38,928 bases of DNA from Pirellulales bacterium (GCA_017853835.1 JAFMIU010000030.1:1-38928), one strand, 5' to 3'; shown: positions 16,708 through 25,358, counted from the stretch's first letter. Translations and numbers: made by a program. The notes: generated from the letters alone by a model not told the origin.

Positions 16708-18300
16708 TCAACGGGGCCGGCCGGTCATCCCCGCGGCGTCGCCCGGCTCCAGGCCACGGGGGATCGCCGACGCGCCGAGCTGCTCGATCTTCGGAAGGCG
16801 GCCGTCGAGCCCGAACCGACACCCGTCGAACGACACGCCGGCTGCATCGAGCAGCATGACGACCGGATCGTCGGCCAGAAAGAGTGAATCCCGAACCGTC
16901 AGCCCGGCCACATCGGCGAGGCTGATCAGCCGTGGGCCGCGCAGGTCGCAGCCGTCGAGCATGAAGCCCTCGACCGGCCGCTCCGGCAGCCCCTTCACCT
17001 TCAACGCCTCGCCCCCTGATGTGCCGACCAGGCGACGGATCGTGATGTCGCGGTAGAAGGGCGTCTGCGGAGAGTCGGGCGGCGCCGGAAGCCGGTCGGC
17101 CAGCGGCCCCGCATACGCCCGCGAGCCCAGCATGTCGACCATCACCGCCGTGTGGCTGCACGAAAACGCGACGCGTTCGATCAGCCAGTGCTCGCCACCG
17201 CCACTGCGGGGCCGACGGGTCTTGAGATAGATCGCGTGGCGCACGTTTTCGAGGACGCAGTCGTGCACATGGACGTTTCGGATACCGCCGGCCGTTTCGC
17301 TCCCGCATGCGATGCCGCCCGTGCCGCCCGTGGCGAGGTTGTGGCGAAGCACCACGTTGGCCGTTTCGGCCCCGGCCGGCGTGAGGGCGGCGCTTCGTCC
17401 GGCCTTCAGCGCGTAGGAATCGTCGCCGGTGTCGGCGCTGCAGTATTCCACGAGCACGTTGCGGCTCGCGACCACGTCGACTCCGTCGCCATTGCCCACG
17501 CCCCGGCTCTCGATGGCCACGCCGCGGATGACGACACCCTCGCATGCGATCGGCGACACATGCCACATCGGACCATGCCGAAGGGTCACGCCCTCCACCA
17601 GCACGTCGCGGCAGTCCACGAACACGAGAAAATTGGGTCTGAAAAAATGGCGGCCATCCCGGCCGTCAAACACCCGCGTCGGCACGGGGCTGGCGGGATC
17701 GACGAGCTGCTCGACAAGCCCCGGGCGCACCTCGCGAAGCGGGCCATCGGACGGCCCTTCCAGAACCCCGCCCCCCGTCACCGCCACGCCGGCCTCCCCG
17801 CAGGCGTAGATCAGGCCGCCGGGGCTCATCACCTCGACCCCCTCATACCAGGTGCGAACCACGGGGAGGTAGTCGTCGATCGCGCCCGAAAACCGCACCG
17901 TTGCTCCGGTGGCGACGTGGAGATTCACGCCGGAGCGAAGGATGATCCGGCCGCTGCGCCAGGTGCCCGGAGGGATCACCACCGTTCCACCGCCGGCGGC
18001 CGCCAACTCGTCGATCGCCGCCTGCACGGCCGCGGTGATCGAGCCGTCCTCGGCGACCCGCTGCCGATCGATGTCGATCACCCGGTCGGGAAAGGCGGGC
18101 CGACGGGGCTGCGGCATCTCGAAGGGGGGCGCGACGGGGGCGATCGCTGGCGGCATCGCCGCAGGCCCGACAGCCCCGCGATCGGGCAGCGGAGGCTGAG
18201 CCGCACCGCCGGCGACCATCACCACGCCAAGAGCCCCCACGAGCCAACTCCCGGGGCGATCGCGGCGCGGCCACGCCTCCATCCGGCTCGAACACGACAT
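16708..18300 (-). CDS. Exported GH28-like (polygalacturonase-family) right-handed beta-helix protein
   Basis: A 530-residue protein with an N-terminal hydrophobic segment (~19-33) and a Pro/Ala-rich linker. The body starts with IDELAAAGGGTVVIPPGTW, the usual entry to pectin-acting beta-helices. GH28 elements are GNGDGVDV (269-276), DTGDDSYALKAG with catalytic-pair candidates Asp293/Asp294, and CGSETAGGIRNVHVHDC. Two usual active-site residues differ: the His of the GHG motif aligns with Gly328 (TGGIACGSE), and the Arg of RIK aligns with Tyr358 (YLKT). So the fold assignment is firm, while polygalacturonase activity is doubtful. ATG 18300 is chosen, with AGAGG about 13 bases upstream; ATG 18282 is possible. 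It is followed at 4 bp by an esterase-like gene. Confidence 0.85.
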   Translation of the reverse strand: MSCSSRMEAWPRRDRPGSWLVGALGVVMVAGGAAQPPLPDRGAVGPAAMPPAIAPVAPPFEMPQPRRPAFPDRVIDIDRQRVAEDGSITAAVQAAIDELAAAGGGTVVIPPGTWRSGRIILRSGVNLHVATGATVRFSGAIDDYLPVVRTWYEGVEVMSPGGLIYACGEAGVAVTGGGVLEGPSDGPLREVRPGLVEQLVDPASPVPTRVFDGRDGRHFFRPNFLVFVDCRDVLVEGVTLRHGPMWHVSPIACEGVVIRGVAIESRGVGNGDGVDVVASRNVLVEYCSADTGDDSYALKAGRSAALTPAGAETANVVLRHNLATGGTGGIACGSETAGGIRNVHVHDCVLENVRHAIYLKTRRPRSGGGEHWLIERVAFSCSHTAVMVDMLGSRAYAGPLADRLPAPPDSPQTPFYRDITIRRLVGTSGGEALKVKGLPERPVEGFMLDGCDLRGPRLISLADVAGLTVRDSLFLADDPVVMLLDAAGVSFDGCRFGLDGRLPKIEQLGASAIPRGLEPGDAAGMTGRPR

Positions 18301-18394
18301 GGCGGCGGGTATCCTCTCGGGATGGTGCGGCGGCAGCCATCGGGCTGTCGTCGGCTTTCCAGCCTACCGTGGGCCGCTCTGGGGCACACCCGAC

Positions 18395-18622
18395 ATGACC
18401 TTCTCGCACGACGCCTTCGCCCGCCTCGAGCAGCTGCTCTACCGCCGGGTCTCGACCCGTCCCGACTGGCTGAAGGCCTGGCGCAACGAGGCCAACTACC
18501 TCCTCGTTCAGGCGCGTCGGGCCGATGACGATGACAACGACGAACTGCTGGAGGAACTCCAAGAACAGGCCCGCGAGATGGCCGACATGGTGGAGGCACG
18601 CCTGCGGGCCGAGGGGCTATGA
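18395..18622 (+). CDS. Small acidic helical protein of unknown function
   Basis: A 75-residue protein, MTFSHDAFARLEQLLYRRV and onward. I do not recognise a named family. It is highly charged, with an acidic run (RADDDDNDELLEELQEQARE) that is predicted to be helical or coiled coil, and has no signal peptide or membrane segment. The start at 18395 gives a compact protein; an upstream ATG at 18299 would add a low-complexity leader and overlap the GH28 start. It is read divergently from GH28, with a 94-bp gap. Its TGA overlaps the TAG of the convergent GIY-YIG gene (CTATGA, 18617-18622). Its coding status rests on frame, codon pattern and fit between neighbours. Confidence 0.65.
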   Translation: MTFSHDAFARLEQLLYRRVSTRPDWLKAWRNEANYLLVQARRADDDDNDELLEELQEQAREMADMVEARLRAEGL

Positions 18623-18898
18623 ACCCGCCCGGCGGCTCGCCAGGAGCCGATCCTTCGCCGCACGCGGAAGCCGCTTGATCGCCGCCTCGCGTTTCAAGGC
18701 CGCCGACTTCGAGGGCTGTCGCTCCTCATACGCCGTGCGAACGGGCAGCCGCGATCGCGTGTACCGCGAGGCCTTCCCGGCAGCGTGGGCGCGCAGCCGG
18801 CGATCGAGGTCGTTGGTGATGCCGGTGTAGAGCGTGCCGTCGCCGCAGCGGAGGATGTAGACGATCCACGGCGACGATGCGGCACGGGACACGGGCAT
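18617..18898 (-). CDS. GIY-YIG nuclease-fold protein (UPF0213/YhbQ-like)
   Basis: A 93-residue single-domain protein. WIVYILRCGDGTLYTGITNDLDRRLRAH contains the GIY-YIG variant (VYI...YTG) and the conserved Arg in DLDRRL. ASRYTRSRLPV and SAALKREAAIKRLPRAAK complete the short YhbQ-type domain, where the Glu in KREA is the usual metal-binding residue. Such proteins are predicted DNA nucleases of unclear cellular role. The start at 18898 with GTGGGA just upstream gives the normal family length; an ATG at 18955 would add 19 residues. It ends on the start of the divergently ending neighbour's stop. Confidence 0.88.
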   Translation of the reverse strand: MPVSRAASSPWIVYILRCGDGTLYTGITNDLDRRLRAHAAGKASRYTRSRLPVRTAYEERQPSKSAALKREAAIKRLPRAAKDRLLASRRAGS

Positions 18899-18973
18899 GA
18901 AATCCCACTCGACGGCAACGGGGTGCTGCGGCAAAAATACCGCCGTCATCATCATCGGTCAGAGAGGACGCGA

Positions 18974-20059
18974 ATGACCACACGGCTCGGAATCGTCGGC
19001 ATGTTTCTCGCGGCGACGGCGTGCGCGGCCATCCTGGCCCTGCCCGGCCCGGCCCTGGCCCTCGAGGCGGGCATGCCCAACCCGCCCGCCTCGCCCACGG
19101 AGGTGCGGTGCGCGATCGTGATCGTCGACATCGTCAACATCGACGACGTGAACGAGTCGTTCGAGGCGGAACTGGCGATCATGGCCAACTGGCACGACCC
19201 GCGGCTGGCGTTTGATCCGGAGAAGGAGGGCACCACCCGCAAGATCTTCCAGGGCGACTACCAGTTTGCGGAGGTGTTCAACGGCTGGTGGCCGCAGTTT
19301 GTGATCGTCAACGAAGTGGGCCGCGGCGACACGAAGGGGGTGAAGATCGAGGTGCAGCCCGACGGCCTGGTGCGCTACCTCGAAATGCGGCACGCCCAGC
19401 TCGAAACGCCCATGTCGCTCCACGACTATCCCTTCGACACACAGCGGCTCAAGGCCTCGATGATCTCGATGGGCAACCTCACCGACGACGTCGTGCTCAT
19501 GGTGGAGGATCGTTACCGCGAGGCCACCGACGACTACGTGAAGCGGGAGGAGTCGGTCAACGTGGCCGGATGGACGCTCCGGCATCTCGACATGAACGTG
19601 AACGAAAACTATCTCGCCGACGGAGACGGCCAGTCGCGGTATTCGCAGCTCGTCACGACAATCACGCTTCAGCGACGCAGCTGGCAGCTCGTGTGGGAGC
19701 TTCTCTTTCCGATGCTCATTCTCGTGTCGATGATGTGGTCGGTGTTTTGGATCGACATCGAGTCGTTGGCCGACCGGCTCAACCTGTCGTTCATCGGCGT
19801 GCTGACGATCGTGGCGTATCAGTTCGTGGTGATCGACGACATGCCGCGGATGTCGTATCTCACCTTCACCGACACGCTGCTGCTGGTGTCGTTTTGGGCG
19901 ATGTGCGCCACGATCCCGCAGAGCCTCATCATCCACTCGCTGGTGCGGAAGGGGCGGCATGCCACAGCCAAGCGGATCGACAAAACCTCCCGCTGGGCCT
20001 TTCCGCTGGCGTACGCCGTGCTGATCGCGGTCACTGTGGCCCGCTATTTCCTCATGTAG
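18974..20059 (+). CDS. Prokaryotic pentameric ligand-gated ion channel (Cys-loop receptor homologue)
   Basis: A 361-residue protein with a signal peptide (1 to about 29), an extracellular beta-sandwich ligand-binding domain (~40-235) and four membrane helices: M1 ~238-258 with the conserved Pro246 (ELLFPMLILV), M2 ~269-287, M3 ~298-322 and M4 ~340-360. The loop element LHDYPFDTQRL matches the conserved 'FPFD.Q' core of the Cys-loop; as in known bacterial channels (GLIC, ELIC) the flanking Cys pair is absent. The M2-M3 loop has VIDDMPRMSYLTFTD, with the usual Pro and the D at the start of M3. AGAGAGG lies about 6 bases before ATG 18974. It would form an inner-membrane homopentameric channel facing the periplasm; ion choice and ligand cannot be read. 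It stands alone on its strand. Confidence 0.88.
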   Translation: MTTRLGIVGMFLAATACAAILALPGPALALEAGMPNPPASPTEVRCAIVIVDIVNIDDVNESFEAELAIMANWHDPRLAFDPEKEGTTRKIFQGDYQFAEVFNGWWPQFVIVNEVGRGDTKGVKIEVQPDGLVRYLEMRHAQLETPMSLHDYPFDTQRLKASMISMGNLTDDVVLMVEDRYREATDDYVKREESVNVAGWTLRHLDMNVNENYLADGDGQSRYSQLVTTITLQRRSWQLVWELLFPMLILVSMMWSVFWIDIESLADRLNLSFIGVLTIVAYQFVVIDDMPRMSYLTFTDTLLLVSFWAMCATIPQSLIIHSLVRKGRHATAKRIDKTSRWAFPLAYAVLIAVTVARYFLM

Positions 20060-20107
20060 GCTGCGACGAGGCGGGGGCCGTGACACGCCCGCACACCGGT
20101 GCGACCG

Positions 20108-20851
20108 TCAGCGTGCCGCGTGTTCGTTGATCGCTTCGGCCACCGCATTCGAGATCTCGTCGGCCAGCCGTTGCTGCTGGGTGATGTCGGCGACGCCGCT
20201 GGCCGAGGCGACGTGTTTTCCCACCACGACATAGGGGTTGAAGCCTGCCGCAGCCCCCACGGCGACGGTGCCCGGCGTCATGCGCCCCTTGTCGGAGCTG
20301 TCGAGAATGAAAAAGGGCTGGCCCCCGCCGGTGGCCGGATCGGACATCACGATATCGATGCCCACATGCCGATTGCCCACCCCGAAGCCGACGAGGTTGC
20401 GGGCCGCCGCACTTCCTTCGTCGAGCGTCACGACCTGCCCAGCGAGCCGCCAGCCGTCGGACGGCGGCGGCGAGGGCTGATCCCAATAGGTCACGGGCCA
20501 GCCCGCGGCGGCCATCTCGTCGGCCACGAGCTTGGCGACGGTGGTGCCCACCGGCTGGCTGCGATCATTGCCCGTGACCATGTCGATCACGCGGGGACGG
20601 CCAGCCATCATCTGTCGCACCGGGCCCTCTGGGATGACTCCAGCTGGCTCCTGCTGGAGGGCCTCCTGGAGTCCGGGCTCCATGGCGAAAGGGAGCACGT
20701 AGATTCGTCGCGGCGGCTGGGCCGGCCAGGTGCCGGCGGCGGGCGCCGGCGCCACGCTGGTGGGGCCAAACGACTGCCCGAACACATGCGGACCGATCGT
20801 CGCCAGCACGACGATCATCACGATCGATGAACCATGGGCAGAGCGTGGCAT
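20108..20851 (-). CDS. DUF4410-like exported protein
   Basis: A 247-residue protein with an N-terminal signal sequence (hydrophobic ~10-25, ending VFGQS) but no lipobox. RRIYVLPFAM opens the mature domain. Later VAKLVADEMAAAGWPVTYW, LAGQVVTLDEGSAAARNLVGFGVGNRHVGIDIVMSD and the C-terminal helix match the DUF4410 pattern (helix, G.....DEG....R...GFG.G...v.v.v). The function is unknown; such proteins are exported. GGAGG lies 5 bases before ATG 20851. Its gene converges with the channel gene, with a 48-bp gap and no obvious terminator. Confidence 0.78.
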   Translation of the reverse strand: MPRSAHGSSIVMIVVLATIGPHVFGQSFGPTSVAPAPAAGTWPAQPPRRIYVLPFAMEPGLQEALQQEPAGVIPEGPVRQMMAGRPRVIDMVTGNDRSQPVGTTVAKLVADEMAAAGWPVTYWDQPSPPPSDGWRLAGQVVTLDEGSAAARNLVGFGVGNRHVGIDIVMSDPATGGGQPFFILDSSDKGRMTPGTVAVGAAAGFNPYVVVGKHVASASGVADITQQQRLADEISNAVAEAINEHAAR

Positions 20852-21047
20852 GTGAGCCTCCAAACACACGGGAGCCTGATGGCGGGGAGACGATACCGGG
20901 GGCGGCCGACCGGCGGAAGAGGAATCGGCCCGCCATCGCGACGATCCCTCAGCGCTGACGGGCTGCGGTATGATCCTGATGAGCCCCCGCGGGCCGCCTT
21001 TTCACAGCGGGCCGCCATTCCAAAAGCTCCCCCCGAGTGACACGCCC

Positions 21048-22982
21048 ATGATCGCGAGCTTCACTTCGGGCTGGTGGAGGCTTGTGAGCCTGGCCGTTCT
21101 GTGCGTGCTGCCGGAGCAGCCGCTGGAGAACGTGGAGGAGATTTCGTCGTTTCAGGCGGATGTCGCCGTCGCCGCCGATGGCCTCATGACCGTGACCGAA
21201 ACGATCGATGTGGTAGCCGGCCACCACGAGATCAAGCGGGGCATCTACCGCGACATCCCCGTGTGGTTTGGCGGCGGGCCGCTGGGAATGCCGGTTCGAA
21301 TTCCACTGGAGATCGTCCGGATCGAATGCGATGGCCGCCCGGCTCCGTATCACACGGACGACCAGGGCTCGTTCGCCAGGGTGTCTATCGGCGACACGGA
21401 TGTGATGGTGCCCCGCGGCCCGCACACCTACACGATCGAATACCGCACCCGGCAGCTGCGATCCTACGCCGACCACGACGAGGTGTATTGGAACGCCACG
21501 GGCAACGCCTGGGCCTTCCCGATCGCGAAGGCCCGCGCCTCGATCACGTTTCCCGACGGCGTGCCGGGCGACTCGATCCGGCCGGAGGCCTATGTCGGGG
21601 TCGTGGGCTCGAAGAACCAGCGCGACGTGCGGGCCTTCGTCGACCACCCGAAGGGCGTGGCCGTCTACGAGGCGACGGTGCCGCTCGCACCATCCGAGGG
21701 CCTTACGATCGTGGCGAGGTTTCCGAAGGGCTTCGTGACGCTCCCCTCGCTGGCCGACCAGGCATGGAACGACCGCTACGTGCGACTCGGCCTGATCGGG
21801 CTGGGCATCGTGCTCGGCTACTTCGTCGTGGCGTGGTGGCTTGTGGGGCGAGATCCCGGGCCCGGGAGCGTGACGCCTCGCTTCACACCGCCACCAGGAC
21901 TCGATCCGGCGGCCTGCCGGTTTCTCCGTCGCATGGGATTCGACAAGGAGTGTTTTTCGGTGGCAATTCTGTCGCTGGCATCGCAAGGGGCCATCGAGAT
22001 CCACGACGACGATCGGGGCTTCAGGCTCGTCAAGCGGTCTGAGCCGCCGGCCACCGCATCGGCCGACGAGCGGCAGGTGTTTGCGTCGCTCCTCGGGCAG
22101 CGGCAGTCGATCGACGTGGCCCAGCAGCATCACGAGCGGTTCTCCAAGACCATCGCCGATCTGCAACAGTCGCTCCGCACGGCCTACGAAGGAAGCCTCT
22201 TTCGAACCAACGGCCGTTGGTTCGCGGGAGGTGTCGTCCTGGCGGTCGCCTTCCTTCCCACCGTGGTCCTGCTCGGGGGCGGGCTCACCGCGGCCGGCCC
22301 GGTCGGCTTTCTCGTGCTGTGGCTCACGATCTGGTCGATCGGGGTGGTGGGCCTCGTGATGATGGTGGCGGCGGCGTGGCGGAAGGTGCTGGCAAGCGGC
22401 CCCCTGGGCCGACGGGCGTTGGGACTCGTCGGTGCCCTCATGATCACGCTCTTCGCAACGCCCTTCGTGGGCGCGGAGGGGTTTGTGCTCTTTCTGATCG
22501 GATCGATGACGTCGCTCTGGCTGATTCCGATCCTCGTGGCCATCATCGGCACGGTGGTGGGGTTTCGCACGCTCCTCAAGGTGCCCACGATGGAAGGCCG
22601 GGCGGTCATGGACGAGATCGACGCCTTTCGGCTCTCGCTCACGGGCACCGCCATGGTCCCATCCCGTTCGCTCGACCTCTTCGAGCGCTATCTTCCCTAC
22701 GCGGTGGCCCTCGACGTGGCGGACGGATGGGCGGCGGGCTTTCGCGACGCGATCGACGAGGCTCGCCGTTCGGATCACGACGCCCCTCTGGGCTATCATC
22801 CGGCGTGGTACCACGGGCCGGCCTGGTCGGGCTCCAGGATCGGCGCCGCGGCGGCCGGGCTGGGGGTGGCCATGACCGCGGCGGTGGCGGCGGCGGCCAC
22901 GAGTCCGTCATCCTCGAGCGGCGGGGATGGCGGCGGCTCGAGTGGTGGTGGCGGTGGCGGCGGCGGTGGCGGCGGGTGGTAG
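21048..22982 (+). CDS. DUF2207 membrane protein with Gly-rich tail
   Basis: A 644-residue protein. A signal/anchor segment is followed by an extracytoplasmic DUF2207 domain ([30 protein letters not shown] is a clear family motif; also [13 protein letters not shown] and [14 protein letters not shown]). A membrane helix comes near 268-285, a cytoplasmic region with [31 protein letters not shown], further helices near 390-450 and 470-500, and FRLSLTG and [13 protein letters not shown] motifs. The C-terminus is SSGG followed by a Gly run and W, as usual in this family. The function is unknown. ATG 21048 is chosen because the signal anchor follows directly; the ribosome binding site is weak. The last 75 bp overlap the convergent PEP-CTERM gene C. 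Confidence 0.85.
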   Translation: MIASFTSGWWRLVSLAVLCVLPEQPLENVEEISSFQADVAVAADGLMTVTETIDVVAGHHEIKRGIYRDIPVWFGGGPLGMPVRIPLEIVRIECDGRPAPYHTDDQGSFARVSIGDTDVMVPRGPHTYTIEYRTRQLRSYADHDEVYWNATGNAWAFPIAKARASITFPDGVPGDSIRPEAYVGVVGSKNQRDVRAFVDHPKGVAVYEATVPLAPSEGLTIVARFPKGFVTLPSLADQAWNDRYVRLGLIGLGIVLGYFVVAWWLVGRDPGPGSVTPRFTPPPGLDPAACRFLRRMGFDKECFSVAILSLASQGAIEIHDDDRGFRLVKRSEPPATASADERQVFASLLGQRQSIDVAQQHHERFSKTIADLQQSLRTAYEGSLFRTNGRWFAGGVVLAVAFLPTVVLLGGGLTAAGPVGFLVLWLTIWSIGVVGLVMMVAAAWRKVLASGPLGRRALGLVGALMITLFATPFVGAEGFVLFLIGSMTSLWLIPILVAIIGTVVGFRTLLKVPTMEGRAVMDEIDAFRLSLTGTAMVPSRSLDLFERYLPYAVALDVADGWAAGFRDAIDEARRSDHDAPLGYHPAWYHGPAWSGSRIGAAAAGLGVAMTAAVAAAATSPSSSSGGDGGGSSGGGGGGGGGGGW

Positions 22983-23675
22983 GGCGCTCGACGGACGCGT
23001 GGCAGACCGCTGCCGGTGACGGTCGGTTCGCCATCCTGACGCCACGACCACGGCCACCGAGACCGCCAACGCGATGCCGCCGGGTTCCGGCACGGCCGTG
23101 ACGACGACGTTGTCGAAGGCGATGGTGTTGGAGTTCGGCGTGTTGCCGGTCAGCGTCACCCGCAGGGCGACGTCCGCCTGATGATCAGCCGCCGTAAAGC
23201 CGCTCAGATCCCAGGTGTACACGGCCCATGTGCCAGACGTGACGAGCGGAGGACTGTAACCTCCCAGCGGCTGATACGTGCCGCCATTCACGCTGGCCTC
23301 CCAGGTCTGGGTGTAGGTCGTGGCACTCGCCTGGGCGGCGAACGACAGGGTGAGGCCCTCGACACCGGTCATCGAAAAATGGATGAGCAGCGCGTCGTTG
23401 TTGGACTGCTGGCCGGAAAACTGCAGGGCCTGCGGCGCCGTGGTGACGGTCGAGAGGCCGTAGGCTGCGGCGTTGAGCGTGGTGCCCTCGATTCCGCTCG
23501 TGCCTCCCGCGTTCGAAACCGACATCGTGCCCGAGCCCACATCGGCGATCCATGGTCCGCTCGCCTGACTCGCCATCGTGCTGAAATCCCATCCGCCTAC
23601 CAACGCCGCCGGACACGACGCCGAAAACGAACCGAGCATGACCACAGCGATGAAACTGCTGCGAGAGCATTTCAT
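22908..23675 (-). CDS. PEP-CTERM protein (C)
   Basis: A 255-residue secreted protein. The signal peptide is [24 protein letters not shown]. The body starts [16 protein letters not shown] and has jelly-roll-like strands ending in [16 protein letters not shown], the common 'FDNV.v..VPEP' junction. The sorting tail follows: [19 protein letters not shown] and [12 protein letters not shown]. After the Arg cluster there is an unusual Ala/Thr/Arg-rich extension of about 40 residues; its last 25 are antisense to the Gly-rich end of the DUF2207 gene. AGGAGG lies about 6 bases before ATG 23675, which fixes the start. Confidence 0.83.
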   Translation of the reverse strand: MKCSRSSFIAVVMLGSFSASCPAALVGGWDFSTMASQASGPWIADVGSGTMSVSNAGGTSGIEGTTLNAAAYGLSTVTTAPQALQFSGQQSNNDALLIHFSMTGVEGLTLSFAAQASATTYTQTWEASVNGGTYQPLGGYSPPLVTSGTWAVYTWDLSGFTAADHQADVALRVTLTGNTPNSNTIAFDNVVVTAVPEPGGIALAVSVAVVVASGWRTDRHRQRSATRPSSALPPAATAAATATTTRAAAIPAARG

Positions 23676-23851
23676 GGTGACTCCTCCTGCCGCGGGTGCC
23701 ACCGAACACGGCAGTGCCAACGCACCGCCTCCTTCTTTTTCCTGCACATCTCGTGCCGAAGCCTGGCGGCACCACCCGATTCCGGAAAGCAATGGATGAC
23801 CGCCGATAGTCGCGCGTTTCGCGAAGACGGCCGAGCATGCGCGTGGTGGCG

Positions 23852-23892
23852 CTGGGGCGAATCGCCCAAGCATCTGGGGCAAAACGCCCAAG
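23852..23892 (-). promoter_or_regulatory. Two-copy 22-bp box upstream of PEP-CTERM gene C
   Basis: CTGGGGCGAATCGCCCAAG (23852-23870) and CTGGGGCAAAACGCCCAAG (23874-23892) differ at two of 19 bases and are 22 bp apart. Each has outer inverted arms GGGC/GCCC. The order of variants, an ATTCG copy proximal to the gene and a TTT copy distal, is the same as at 9811-9844. It lies 177-217 bp before the start at 23675. The rest of the 444-bp gap 23676-24119 shows no gene that I can support; its GC-rich open frames carry no homology or ribosome binding site. Confidence 0.6.
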
Positions 23893-24119
23893 CCTGACGT
23901 CGATCGAGGCCGGCACGCGTCGCATCGACGCGCACGGTCCCGCCGGCACGGCAACACCAGATGACGTCTGCGCCGACCCGAGAAAAACGCCACCAGGGGA
24001 GGTGCGCCGTGTGGTGGGGAACCGGCTCCGGATGGCCACCACGGTTGATCTCACCGCTCGAGGCCCGTCGATCATCGTGATCGGCTCGATCGTTCTCGCC
24101 CCATGGCCATCGTCCGCCG

Positions 24120-24464
24120 TCACGACGCCTCGTCGTCGCGGTCGGCCTTGCCCCGCCGACGCGCCCGCGCCGAATCGGCCTTGCGAAACACCGCCACGAC
24201 ATCCTCGATGGGAACCACGTAGAGAAGGTTGTTCTGCTCGAAATCGACCGGGATCGAGTTTTTCGGATGAAAGAGAACCTTGTCGTACTTCTCGATCGGA
24301 AAGTCGGCGTCGCGCTCGACCTGCAGGCTCACCTCGACCACCCGTCCGGTGATGGTGGGAATCTCGGCCTTGTCGGGAAGCACGATGCCGCCGCGGGTGG
24401 TGTGACGACTCTCGTCCTTGCGGATCAACACCCGCATCCCGAGCGGCTCGACAAACTCGTCCAT
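24120..24464 (-). CDS. GroES-like (Cpn10 fold) co-chaperonin family protein
   Basis: A 114-residue protein. VEPLGMRVLIRKDESRHTTRGGIVLPDKAE has the Cpn10 'PL.DRVLV......T.GGI.LP..a' pattern including the mobile loop. GRVVEVSLQ, YDKVLFHPKNSIPVDF and LLYVVPIEDVVAVF follow the domain to its end. VLIRKDE departs from the usual DRVLVK. A basic/acidic tail of about 20 residues (ARARRRGKADRDDEAS) is extra. No groEL gene is adjacent, so it is probably a secondary GroES-like protein and not the main co-chaperonin. AAGGAGG stands 4 bases before ATG 24464. It follows RNase III on the same strand with a 65-bp gap. Confidence 0.85.
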   Translation of the reverse strand: MDEFVEPLGMRVLIRKDESRHTTRGGIVLPDKAEIPTITGRVVEVSLQVERDADFPIEKYDKVLFHPKNSIPVDFEQNNLLYVVPIEDVVAVFRKADSARARRRGKADRDDEAS

Positions 24465-24529
24465 GCAACCTCCTTGGAAAGATCTTGGCGGTTGTACGCG
24501 ATCGGAGATTCCGCCACCACCGCCGGGCG

Positions 24530-25267
24530 TCAGCGGCGTTCCTTGGATCGCTTCGGCTCGGAGCCGAGTTCACGGAGGGCGTTGCTGGCGGCACGCTGCT
24601 CCGCCTCCTTCTTGTTGCGGCCCCACGCGGGCTCGTAGCTCCGACTGCCGATCTGCGCCGACACGTGAAAGCTCTTGCTGTGGTCGGGGCCGGCCTCCTC
24701 GATCACCTCATAGGTCGGCGTCACCCCGTAATCCCGCTGGGCCCACTGCTGGAGGAGCGACTTGTGGTTGGACCCGTGCTGCCCGCTGGCCGCCCGCTCG
24801 ATCTCGGGCGCGAGCATCCGATCGACGAGCGGCCGCACCGCCTCGATGCCGCCATCGAGATAGATGGCCGCCACGATCGACTCGAACAGGTCCGAGAGCA
24901 CGGAACTCGGCACCTCGCGATCGGGCACCGACAGGCCCTTGCCCACGATGAGAAAGTCGATGAGCTGAAGCTGATCGCTCAGTCGGCTGCACGTCTCGCG
25001 ACTCACCACGACCGACTTGATCCGGGTGAGGTCGCCCTCGAGTGATTCAGGAAACTGCCGATAGAGCCGCTCGCACACGAGAAAGCCGAGGATGGCATCA
25101 CCCAGAAACTCGAGCCGCTCATTGGAAGCGAGCCGATGCTGGGCGCCGGAGGCATGGGTGAGCGCGGCCATGAGGAGCGACCGGTCGCGAAAGGCATGGC
25201 CGATCCGACGCTCGCACTCCGACACGTCGATGAGGCCTCGGCCGCCCTCCTGCTCATGCTCGGTCAT
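24530..25267 (-). CDS. rnc: Ribonuclease III
   Basis: A 245-residue double-stranded RNA endonuclease for rRNA and mRNA processing. The catalytic domain has the signature NERLEFLGDAILG (~49-61) with the metal-binding Glu/Asp, and LSDLFESIVAAIYLDGG near 124-140 with the second acidic pair. The double-stranded RNA binding domain starts HKSLLQQWAQRDYGVTPTYEV and ends RNKKEAEQRAASNALREL. Complete and of normal length. ATG 25267 is followed by an acidic leader (MTEHEQEGG). The leader region upstream contains two hairpins, which may be processing sites. Confidence 0.95.
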   Translation of the reverse strand: MTEHEQEGGRGLIDVSECERRIGHAFRDRSLLMAALTHASGAQHRLASNERLEFLGDAILGFLVCERLYRQFPESLEGDLTRIKSVVVSRETCSRLSDQLQLIDFLIVGKGLSVPDREVPSSVLSDLFESIVAAIYLDGGIEAVRPLVDRMLAPEIERAASGQHGSNHKSLLQQWAQRDYGVTPTYEVIEEAGPDHSKSFHVSAQIGSRSYEPAWGRNKKEAEQRAASNALRELGSEPKRSKERR

Positions 25268-25342
25268 GCCGCGACGCCGCCTCCTAGACCGGACGATAGC
25301 CCCCGGCTCGGGGGCGTGTCAACGCACGGCGCCCGGGAAAAA

Positions 25343-25358
25343 CCCGATTTGAATCGGG
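25343..25358. other. Short palindromic hairpin in the rnc/protease intergenic region
   Basis: CCCGATTTGAATCGGG folds with a 6-bp stem and a TTGA loop; outer GCGCCC and GGGCGC words at about 25330-25361 could extend it. It lies 76-91 bp upstream of rnc and about 150 bp upstream of the divergent protease gene. Confidence 0.6.

Noticed and set aside
20881..20940. Inverted repeat GATGGCGGG / CCCGCCATC before the DUF2207 gene
   Set aside because: Arms are nine bases with a loop of about 50 bases; too weak in GC-rich DNA to call.
20949..22814. A 621-codon minus-strand open frame
   Set aside because: Antisense to the DUF2207 gene; extremely charged and without motifs.
23837..24352. Plus-strand frame in the 444-bp gap
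   Set aside because: No ribosome binding site or domain, overlaps the GroES-like gene antisense and the upstream box.
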